The position numbers and the translations under genes were made by a program. From Streptomyces sp. SID12488 (lineage in GTDB: Bacteria; Actinomycetota; Actinomycetes; Streptomycetales; Streptomycetaceae), in NCBI RefSeq assembly GCF_010548275.1, contig NZ_JAAGLT010000029.1, forward strand, positions 56,071 through 120,070: a stretch of 64,000 bases of DNA, in the 5' to 3' direction. Below are positions 48,759-56,300 of the stretch, piece after piece (position 1 is the stretch's first letter; every line of letters begins with the position of its first letter). Under the pieces are notes generated by a model, which saw nothing but the letters and a program-made list of their open reading frames with translations, was not told the origin of the DNA and searched no databases.

Positions 48759-48920
48759 ATGGCAGCGGGATTTTCGGAATGGAAAGTCAACCGGCAGTAC
48801 TCAGTGAATGACCGTGCTGCCTACTTGGGCAAGCAGTATCGCTGCTTGGTGACACACAAATCGAATTCTGCATGCAATCCGAAAGCAGCTGTCACAATGT
48901 GGCAAAAGTACACTGCCTAG
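48759..48920 (+). CDS. Orphan CBM5/12-like carbohydrate-binding peptide (53 aa)
   Basis: Encodes FSEWKVNRQYSVNDRAAYLG then KQYRCLVTHKSNSACNPKAA and VTMWQKYTA. The W-x5-Y-x2-N-D, Y-x-G-x-x-Y and final W-x-K-Y positions fit the chitin-binding CBM5/12 fold, normally a module of a chitinase. Here it is the whole protein and has no signal peptide. The ATG follows AAAGGGC. Base composition is lower in GC than the neighbouring genes, suggesting transfer, perhaps from a phage tail protein. Two cysteines may form a disulfide. Confidence 0.7.
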   Translation: MAAGFSEWKVNRQYSVNDRAAYLGKQYRCLVTHKSNSACNPKAAVTMWQKYTA

Positions 48921-49041
48921 CCGCTGTATCACCTGCCTCGGTGCGAGCCATGAAAAGCTCATATCGGGGCAGTGCCATACGCGGGCCGAATGGGATTCAA
49001 ACCGCCGCTACCGCCGGATTCAGCACGGGGACCACTCGTAC

Positions 49042-49275
49042 ATGAACCACACCAAGCGTGCACTTGCTGCTATCGCCCTCGCAGGGGCTGCCCTGACCAT
49101 GACCGGGACCGCGCACGCTGATCAAGGGACCGGTCAAGGGGACATCGGCCCGGTCGGCCGTGACGAGTCGTTCAACTTCGACTCGCATTCCTTCGGGGAC
49201 TCCGTCAATAACGGTATCGGCAATGTCATCAATGCAGTCGCCGACCTGCAAGGTATCGGCAACCAGCTGGCCTAG
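49042..49275 (+). CDS. Small secreted protein (77 aa)
   Basis: A signal peptide (MNHTKRALAAIALAGAALTM then TGTAHA) with cleavage after AHA leaves a mature peptide of about 50 residues, Gly/Asn/Asp-rich with a short amphipathic end (DSVNNGIGNVINAVADLQ). No cysteine. No family is recognised. It is transcribed from the gene-poor patch 48.9-49.3 kb. The ribosome binding site is not obvious. It could be a surface-active or signalling peptide. Confidence 0.65.
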   Translation: MNHTKRALAAIALAGAALTMTGTAHADQGTGQGDIGPVGRDESFNFDSHSFGDSVNNGIGNVINAVADLQGIGNQLA

Positions 49276-49322
49276 CCGCTCCCAAGGTCGCTGCACCTGC
49301 TCCCGGCCTGCGGGAACAGCCT

Positions 49323-49410
49323 TTAAACAGGCGGCAGCGTTCTCACCCTGAAATCTTCGCGCGTCTTGAGCTTGTGGCAGCCCCGACAGAGCGCGGCCGG
49401 GTCAGCCCGG
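49323..49410 (-). pseudogene. HNH-endonuclease C-terminal remnant
   Basis: The minus strand just past the methyltransferase stop encodes DPAALCRGCHKLKTREDF, which matches the C-terminal CxxCH-x2-KT zinc and metal part of HNH endonucleases. The rest of the domain is not present upstream, where the methyltransferase frame takes over. A decay product, or chance similarity over 18 residues. Confidence 0.4.
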
Positions 49411-50193
49411 CTTGACCGCCAGCGTCGCAAAATAGTGCGACATGTATTGAGCGGATGCGTTGGATTGGTGCGGCGCTTCCGCGAAGCCGGTGAGGACGAA
49501 CCCCGCGGCGAGTTGCCCGCCGATCTGGTCGGTGAAGGTGTGGCTGTATTCAAGAGGGGCATCCGCGCCGAACTTCGTGGCGCGTTCCTCGACGGAGTAC
49601 TGCGTGACATCGCTGTAGGGCAGCTTGTGCACGACGGTCAGCTCGCCGCGCTCGTCGAGTGCCTCGTGGTCGAACAAATACACATCAGGGTTGAGGAAGC
49701 CCACGAGCAGAGTTCCGCCCGGTCGCAGGACGCGGAAGCACTCACGCCACACCGGCGCCAAGTCTGGTACGAACAGGTTGGAGACCGGATGGAATACGAC
49801 GTCGAATGTTGCGTCGCCGAAGGCGCTGAGGTCGCGCATGTCGCCCAGGACGGTGCGCAGCTCGAGTCCGTCGCGCTCCGCCACCATCTGGTCCTGGCCG
49901 AGCTGGCGAGGTGAGTTGTCGAATACGGTGACCCGCGCCCCTGCGGCGGCGAGGATCGGACCCTGCTGGCCACCGCCGGAGGCCAGGCACAACACGTCCT
50001 TGCCGGTCAGGTCCGTCGGCAGCCAGGAGCGGTCGACCGGCTCACGCCCGATGAGAACAATCGACCAGTCGCCCATGCGGGCGCGCTCGACATCCTCAGC
50101 ACTCACCGGCCTCGACCACTCGTTGCCCTCTTGGACACACTTGTCCCAGGCTGCCCGATTGTGGGCAACGGGGTCGACAACAATGTCCTGCAC
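49402..50193 (-). CDS. Class I SAM-dependent methyltransferase
   Basis: A 263-aa enzyme. Motif I is VLCLASGGGQQGPILAAAGA; motif II acid is VTVFDNSPRQL; motif post-I DMRDLSAFGDATFDVVFHPV; and FRVLRPGGTLLVGF is the motif-III strand. This LASGGGQQ subgroup is widespread and methylates unknown small molecules. The GTG at 50193 with GGGAG 6 nt upstream is preferred over a TTG two codons earlier. Its 3' end abuts an HNH-like remnant, and it sits in the accessory patch. Confidence 0.88.
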   Translation of the reverse strand: MQDIVVDPVAHNRAAWDKCVQEGNEWSRPVSAEDVERARMGDWSIVLIGREPVDRSWLPTDLTGKDVLCLASGGGQQGPILAAAGARVTVFDNSPRQLGQDQMVAERDGLELRTVLGDMRDLSAFGDATFDVVFHPVSNLFVPDLAPVWRECFRVLRPGGTLLVGFLNPDVYLFDHEALDERGELTVVHKLPYSDVTQYSVEERATKFGADAPLEYSHTFTDQIGGQLAAGFVLTGFAEAPHQSNASAQYMSHYFATLAVKPG

Positions 50194-50475
50194 GTTCAAC
50201 TCCCTGCTACAGCCAAGCGGACACCTGCGGTACTGACAGTTCGGTGCCGCCAGCCAACACGATCGCAGGGTGCGCGCTCAACGAAATTAGCGGGCATCGA
50301 GGTGTACACGGGCTCGACGGGTGGTCGCGCCCCTCTGTCGTCGGGGCACCCGCGGCCACCCCGAATGGATGCGCGGTGCACGGGTGGAGCCGGTGTGAGA
50401 GTCGGGCACTCAGACCGCCGTTTCCGGGCTGGTGGGGTACGCGGTAACCCGCTCTCACTGTCTGGTGTGTAGTAG

Positions 50476-50631
50476 GGACCAGCGAATTCCCGGCCCGTAC
50501 GTTCCGTTGAACCGGTGCCGGTCTGGTGTATGTGGTGCGAACCAGCAGATTCCCGCGCGCCACATCATGACGGCATGAAGTTCGGATGGGGTGTAGCGGT
50601 CATGTCCCGTGTGGGGACCGGCACATTCCCG
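50476..50631. repeat. Three degenerate 17-bp repeats in a 622-nt gene-free region
   Basis: GGACCAGCGAATTCCCG (50476-50492), GAACCAGCAGATTCCCG (50539-50555) and GGACCGGCACATTCCCG (50615-50631) share a G-x-ACC-x-GC-x3-ATTCCCG core. The first two extend leftward with a common TCTGGTGT block, giving similarity over about 37 bp. Starts are 63 and 76 bp apart. The region 50194-50816 between the methyltransferase start and rsgA stop has no convincing ORF. Function unknown. Confidence 0.65.
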
Positions 50632-50754
50632 TGAGGGCGGGCGAGATGGGCGGTGAGGGTGTTCACCCGTGATCACCCCGGAGTGGTACGTCTGGAGTGT
50701 CCGGACCGGCGTTTGAGGACGAGGTCGAGGCCCCTTCAGGGCCGATGCGGGGGT

Positions 50755-50774
50755 CTGGGGGCGGCAGCCCCCAG
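50755..50774 (-). terminator. Hairpin downstream of rsgA
   Basis: CTGGGGG-CGGCAG-CCCCCAG, a 7-bp stem with a 6-nt loop, 42 nt past the rsgA stop. A second G-rich hairpin (CGGGGG...CCCCCG) follows closely at about 50781-50801. Confidence 0.6.
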
Positions 50775-50816
50775 CGGGCGGCGGGGGCTGCACAACCCCC
50801 GCGTCCCCCGGCAGCG

Positions 50817-52001
50817 TTACCGCTGCCGCCCTCGCTTCGCCTCCATCGCCGCCTTCCCCTCCGCCCCCTTCTTCTTCCAGTCCTTCCGGATCTCCGCCCG
50901 CAAGCGCGCGTCGGTCTTGGCGACGATGTACTGGTTCTCCCGCTGCAGCTTGCGGTAGCTGTCGAGACGCCGCTGAGCCAGCACCCCCGAGTCGAGCGCC
51001 TCCAGCACCGCGCACCCGGGCTCCGCCGTGTGGGCGCAGTCCTGGAAGCGGCATCCGGCGGCCAGTTCCTCGATCTCGGCGAAGACCTGGCCGACGCCGG
51101 TACCGGCGTCCCAGAGGCCGACGCCGCGCAGCCCCGGAGTGTCGATGAGGACGCCCCCACCGGGCAGGACGAGCAAGTTGCGGGTGGTCGTGGTGTGCCG
51201 GCCCTTGCCGTCGGCGTCCCGCGTGGCCTGGACCTCCATGACGTCCACGCCGAGCAGCGCGTTCGCGAGCGTCGACTTGCCCGCACCGGACTGCCCGAGC
51301 AGCACGGCCGTACCGCCGGCGACAACCGCGGCGAGGACGTCGATGCCGTCCCCGTCGGTGGAGCTGACGGTGAGCACCGGCACGCCGGGGGCGGCGGCCT
51401 CCACGTCCTGGACAAGGTACGAGAGGGTCGTCGTGTCCGGGACGAGGTCGGCCTTGGTGAGCACCACGACGGGCTGCGCACCCGAGTGCCACGAGAACGC
51501 CGACGTATTCAGCAGGGCCTCGCCGCTCGAACTGGACATGGCGAGCGCCAGGAACCGCTCGATCCGCCCGAGGTCGAGTTCGGCCGCGAGCGACACACAG
51601 ATGACGACGTGATCGATGTTGGTGGCCAGCACCTGGCCCTCGGAACGCTTCGACGACGTCGAGCGCACGAACGCGGTGCGACGCGGGAGGAGTGTCCGTA
51701 CGTACCGCGGGTCGCTGCCTTCGGGGTCGACGGCGACCCAGTCCCCCGTGCACACCACCTTCATCGGGTCACGGGGAACGACGAACTCGGTGTCGGCACG
51801 GACCGTGCCGACCGGGGTGACGACATCGCACTGGCCACGGTCGACCCGCACGACACGACCGGGCAGGAGACCCTGCCCGGCATACGGGGCGAACTCGGCT
51901 TCCCAGTCCGCGTCCCAGCCGTACGGCACGAGCGGATGCGTTGAAGAGGGAGACGAGGACGAACCCAGGAGAGGAGAGAAAGACAAGGGGTGACCCTTCA
52001 C
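50817..52001 (-). CDS. rsgA: Ribosome small-subunit-dependent GTPase A
   Basis: A 394-aa circularly permuted GTPase that tests 30S subunits late in assembly. An OB-fold (about 45-110) precedes the G domain in permuted order: G4 TKAD, then G1 GQSGAGKST, then G3 DTPGLRG. The zinc site C-x4-C-x-H-x5-C (GCRFQDCAHTAEPGC) sits in the C-terminal domain, which ends in a Lys/Arg-rich RNA-binding tail. GTG start. The N-terminal 20 residues are Ser/Pro-rich and longer than in E. coli. A 23-codon ORF with a strong ribosome binding site lies 45 nt upstream. Confidence 0.94.
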   Translation of the reverse strand: MKGHPLSFSPLLGSSSSPSSTHPLVPYGWDADWEAEFAPYAGQGLLPGRVVRVDRGQCDVVTPVGTVRADTEFVVPRDPMKVVCTGDWVAVDPEGSDPRYVRTLLPRRTAFVRSTSSKRSEGQVLATNIDHVVICVSLAAELDLGRIERFLALAMSSSSGEALLNTSAFSWHSGAQPVVVLTKADLVPDTTTLSYLVQDVEAAAPGVPVLTVSSTDGDGIDVLAAVVAGGTAVLLGQSGAGKSTLANALLGVDVMEVQATRDADGKGRHTTTTRNLLVLPGGGVLIDTPGLRGVGLWDAGTGVGQVFAEIEELAAGCRFQDCAHTAEPGCAVLEALDSGVLAQRRLDSYRKLQRENQYIVAKTDARLRAEIRKDWKKKGAEGKAAMEAKRGRQR

Positions 52002-52046
52002 AAGGGTGGCCCCGGCACCGCGCTCACAGGCGCGGGAGAAGAGTGG

Positions 52047-52118
52047 TCAGCCGGCGGCCACAGGAGTGGACTTGATGAACTTCCGGATGCGGGCAGCGCC
52101 CATCTCAACGACAGCCAT
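52047..52118 (-). CDS. 23-codon upstream ORF before rsgA
   Basis: MAVVEMGAARIRKFIKSTPV then AAG, with a GGGAGGTG ribosome binding site 6 nt before the ATG, stronger than that of rsgA itself. It is on the same strand, ends 45 nt before the rsgA start, and is short and basic. It could be a leader peptide whose translation controls rsgA, or a small protein in its own right. No similarity is recognised. Confidence 0.55.
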   Translation of the reverse strand: MAVVEMGAARIRKFIKSTPVAAG

Positions 52119-52468
52119 CGGTCACACCTCCCAAGCACAGATCACCCACGGCAAACGCGGGTTGCCACTCGAACGCCACCGAGCCTAGAGGTATCCGGGG
52201 CCGCAGCGCCATCGAATAACGGGGTATCTGCCGGCGGCTCGCACGGAGTCGAACCTGCGCACCGCGTTCCCGCCCTTGATCCCCGACGCCGAACGCCGAA
52301 CGCCGATCGACTCGCGGACGCCGGAGGAGTTCTCCCCGTTCCGTGCCGGAGGATCCGCCGGACCGCTTGTCAGTGGCTGCCGATAGCGTTCGCCGCATCG
52401 TCAGAGCAAGACCGGGACGCACCGGCTCAAGCGTGCTGTTTTCCGGACGGTGTCAGGGGTGGGGACCG
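52119..52468. other. Gene-free divergent region between rsgA leader and the DUF4132 operon
   Basis: 350 nt without a convincing gene. It must hold promoters for both directions. Visible elements are a triplicated GCCGAAC-like stretch near 52290-52310 and a T-loop-like GGTTCGACTCC on the minus strand at about 52244-52254 without the rest of a tRNA. No clear -35/-10 pair was found for the plus-strand operon. Confidence 0.5.
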
Positions 52469-53335
52469 ATGGGTTGGTTGTCGGCGGGCGACGGGTACGA
52501 AGTCGCCCTGGTGGAGGGCCGGGTGGCCGCGCGGGCCACGTCCGGACGGGCGGCGGGAAGGCAGCTGAAGTCGCTGCCGAAGGCGGTGCGGGAGCACCCG
52601 GAGGCGGAGCGGCTGCGGCGGTTCGGCGAGTGGCTGGACCGGCACGCGGTGGCGTGCGTGGCGCAGGTGGACGCCTGGATGGTGTCGTCGCTGCCGGTGC
52701 CCACCGGGCTGTTGGCCCGGCTGTGGCCGGACGAGGCGTGGCAGTCGGCGCTGCGTGACCTCGCGGTCGTCGGGGACGACCCGGACGAGGTGGGCTTCCT
52801 GCGGGACGCGACGGACGCCGGTGAGCTGCGGGTGGTGAACCTGGACGGCGAGACGGTCCGGCTGTCACCTCGTACGGTGACGCTGCCGCACCCGGTGCTG
52901 CTGCCCGACCTGGAGGACCTGCGGGAGTTCGCGGCGGAGCTGGGTGTGACACAGCGGGTGGAGCAGATCCACCGGGCCACCTGGCTCAGGCCGGAGGGCC
53001 TCGCGGAAACAGTCACCGAGATACGGGAGTTCGCGGGCGGGACGTACGACTCGCGGTTCGGGCTGGCCGCGCGGGCGACTTCGCTGGGCTACCGGGTCTC
53101 CGGCGGCTACGCGACCTCCCGGGTGCGGGACGGCGGGCGCGGTGTCGAGGCGTCGGTGTGGATCGGGGAGCCGTACTGGGACGGGGACACCGAGACCGGC
53201 GGCCTGACCTGGAGCGACGAGGCGGGTCGCACGGTGCGACCGGCCCGGGTCGGCCCGGTCGCCTGGTCCGAGGGGATGCGCATGGCGGCGGCGCTGTACG
53301 CCGGCCGCAAGATCGAGAAGGGCACGGACGCATGA
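52469..53335 (+). CDS. DUF4132-domain protein, first gene of the MoxR-VWA operon
   Basis: A 288-aa cytosolic protein equal to the C-terminal DUF4132 (MolR/YehI-type) module: RAAGRQLKSLPKAVREHPEA, the Val-Asp-Ala-Trp segment (VAQVDAWMVSSLPVP), LPHPVLLPDLEDLREFAAEL and RVEQIHRATWLRPEG. Full-length family members exceed 1000 aa, so this is a stand-alone domain, possibly the split-off end of a protein related to the next gene. The ATG follows GGGGACCG; the stop overlaps the next gene by 4 nt (ATGA). No enzymatic motif is known for the domain. Confidence 0.8.
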   Translation: MGWLSAGDGYEVALVEGRVAARATSGRAAGRQLKSLPKAVREHPEAERLRRFGEWLDRHAVACVAQVDAWMVSSLPVPTGLLARLWPDEAWQSALRDLAVVGDDPDEVGFLRDATDAGELRVVNLDGETVRLSPRTVTLPHPVLLPDLEDLREFAAELGVTQRVEQIHRATWLRPEGLAETVTEIREFAGGTYDSRFGLAARATSLGYRVSGGYATSRVRDGGRGVEASVWIGEPYWDGDTETGGLTWSDEAGRTVRPARVGPVAWSEGMRMAAALYAGRKIEKGTDA

Positions 53336-56300
53336 GCGACACGGGGACCGTCGGGCAGACGGAGGCCGCCGAACTGCTGGCGGCCGGGGCGGTGCTGCCG
53401 CCGGGTACGGAGGGGGCCGGTGAGCGGGCGGTGCCGCTGACCGCGCGTGCGTACCGGCATCCGGGGCTCGACGGCCGGGTGGTGGTGCGGCTGGTCGCGG
53501 CCGAGCTGGGCGCGGCGGAGGACCTGGCCACCGGTTTCCTCGGCCTGGAGCCGGACGGCGAACCGGCCGAGGTCGGTCTCGGCCTGCGGCAGTCGCTGGG
53601 CTTCCCGGAGTGGGTGCTGGTGCACCACCCGGCGGACGGCCACCACGCGCTGGGTGTCGTACCGGAGCTGGACCGGGTGGCACGGCAGGCGAAGTCCAAG
53701 CCGAAGGCCGCGCTGGACGCCTACCAGGTGCTCGCCGGTCAACTGGCGGCGGCCGTGCCGCACTTCCTGCCGACCTTCTACGAACAGACCGGGCGGGTGT
53801 TCCTGGGCGTGGAGAACGCCACGTACGCGGCGCAGATGTTCACCCGGGCCCGCAGGTCCGAGGCCGAGCACGGTCTGACGGTCGACGAGGAGCGGCTGGA
53901 CGCGGTGTTCCTGGAGTTCGCGCTCGCCGGGGCGCTGCCGGTGAAGGTGCTGTCGGGGTACGCGAAGGAGCTGGTCGCGCGGGTCCCGGCGCAGGAGGCG
54001 TTCCACCGGTTCCGCCGGCTGTGCGTGCGGCGTACGGCGGGCGGGCTGGCACCGTCCGCCCAGATGGCGGGCGATCTGCGCAAGCTGGCCAAGGCAGCGG
54101 GACTGGACCCGGTGGCGGAGGAGGGCGCGTATCTGGCCGAACTGCTGGCGCTGCCCGCCACGTTGCGGGCGGCGGCGGGCTGGTGGAAGGCCCACCGTCC
54201 GGCGCTGGCGGCACTGGCCCGGCGGGAGCCGGAGGTGCGCGGGACGCTGCTGGCGCTGATGCCCTCGGGCGACGACAGGGAACTGCCGGGACTGTGGCTG
54301 GAGTTGCTGGAGGAGTCCGGCGCCACGGCGGGGCTCTGCGACGGCACGCTGCCGGAGGCCGAGCGCCCGGCGGACGGGGCCGCGGGCTGGCTCGGGCGGT
54401 TCCTGACGTTCCGTGACTCCGGGTGGCGGCGGCGCGGCCGGCTGCCGGGGCTGTACCCGCTGGTGAAGCGGATGGCCGACCGGCTGCGCTCCGAACTGGC
54501 CGGGTCCGGTGGCACGTTGCCGGTCACGACCGATGATGTGGACCTGCTGGACCTGCTGCTGTCGCTGGAGCTGCCGGTCGCCGATCCCGAGGAGCGCGTC
54601 GGGCTGAGCCTGGAGCAGTGGGCGGAGGGTGAGGATCGGCGCGATCTGGTGGCGCTGGAGGCCGATCCCCGTTTCCGGCCCGCGTTCCGGCGCGGGGCCG
54701 ACCGGTTCGGTAACGACAAGGACGGTCTGCGGGCCCTGCGGGTACTGGCCCGGTCCCCCGGCGGGCGGCCGATGCTGACGGAGTGGGTACGCGAGGTCGC
54801 CGGGCGGTTCGCCGCCGTCGGTCTGCCGGAACTGCCCGACGCCCTGGGCCGGTTGACGTGGCTGCCGGGCGAGACCCTGGCCCTCGCCGAGGACGAGGTG
54901 CGCGCCGCGGTCGGCACCGACCTCGCCCCGGTCCTCGTACGGACCCTGCGGGCCGGGCTCCTCGACGAGCTGGGCTGGCCCGCCTGGGAGGAGGCCGCCG
55001 CCGCGCTCGTGCCCGCCAAGGACATCGACGACCTGGTCGTCGCGGACGCCTGGCCGCAGCTGATCGCCTCCGGCTCCTCGCAGGTCCGGGTGCTCGGCGC
55101 CGAGGGCAGCGTGCTCACCCACGACCTGCGGATTCCGGACAAGGACTGCTACGGCGATCCGGGATGCCACTACGTGGACGGCGAACTGCTCGTCTACTGG
55201 CGGTCCCGCGAGGCCAACAGTGAGCTGCGCGGCTACTGGCACCACTCCGCCGACCGCCGGCAGCCCGTGCAGGGCGCCGGCACCCGGGGCACCCAGGTCA
55301 ACTATCTCGGCAACCTCGGCGCGGTCACCCTCCCGCTGCCCGGCGGGGGCCGGACCACGGGCACCGGTGTGGTGCACCGGGGCGACACCGCCGTCCCCGA
55401 GGAACGGTCGGTGATCAGCGACGGCACCTCGTACTGGGTGTGGGACTGGGACGGCCAGGACCGCGAGACCGCCGGTTGGTACGAGTATGTCCCGGCCACC
55501 GGTGAGCGCGGCCGGCGGAGCCTGCCCGGCTTCCTCGCCGACGCCACCCGCACCGCCCCGGCGGGAAGCACCTTCGAGTCCGGCTGGGTGCTGCCCGCTC
55601 CGGGCGGCGGGCTGCTGGGCTGGCGCGTGGTGAAGCTGCCCGACGGCTCGCTGCGCGGCGAGGACCCGGCCGGGAACGCTGTCACCCTGCCCGGCGACGC
55701 CGGACGGCCGGTGCGGGCGCTGCTCTTCCCCGGCGCCGACCGGCCGGTGGCCGTCGTCACGGGCTCCTACAACCTCAGCCTGATCGACCAGGACGGCGTC
55801 GTCACGGCCACGGCCAAGACGGACAACAAGCCTGGCACGTTCGCGGCCGGCACGCTGGTGCTGCCCCCGCTGCGCTTCTGGCACTTCCTCCGGCCCCGTG
55901 ATCCGCAGGGCTCCGAGGCGCTGCGCCGCGTCGACCGCGACACGGCGGCGGCGCTGCTGACCGACGCCGCCCGGGAGCGCGGGGCGGCGGACCCGGACGA
56001 ACTGCCCGCGCTGATCCGTACGCTGCTGCCGCAGGTCGGTCATGACGCACTGGTGACGGGCATCGCCGCCGTGGTGCGGTTCGCGGCCACCCAGCAGATC
56101 GCGCTGGACGCGGCGGCTGCCCGGCTCGCCCTGGAACTCGCGGGCGGGCAGCCTGAGGAGGGGCCCGTCGGTCCCGCCGACCGGTTGCTCGACGCCGCGC
56201 TGGGCGGGCTCGGCCACGTCAACTCCTGGTACGGCTACGACGACACCGACCAGGTCTGCCGCCAGGCGCGGTTCGTCGGCGAGGCGCTGCGGAACGCTTC

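Noticed and set aside
50476..50631. Possible CRISPR array
   Set aside because: Only three degenerate copies, unequal spacing, no cas genes nearby.
52240..52262. tRNA-like T-loop GGTTCGACTCC on the minus strand
   Set aside because: The flanking bases do not pair into a T-stem and no acceptor, D or anticodon arms could be placed.
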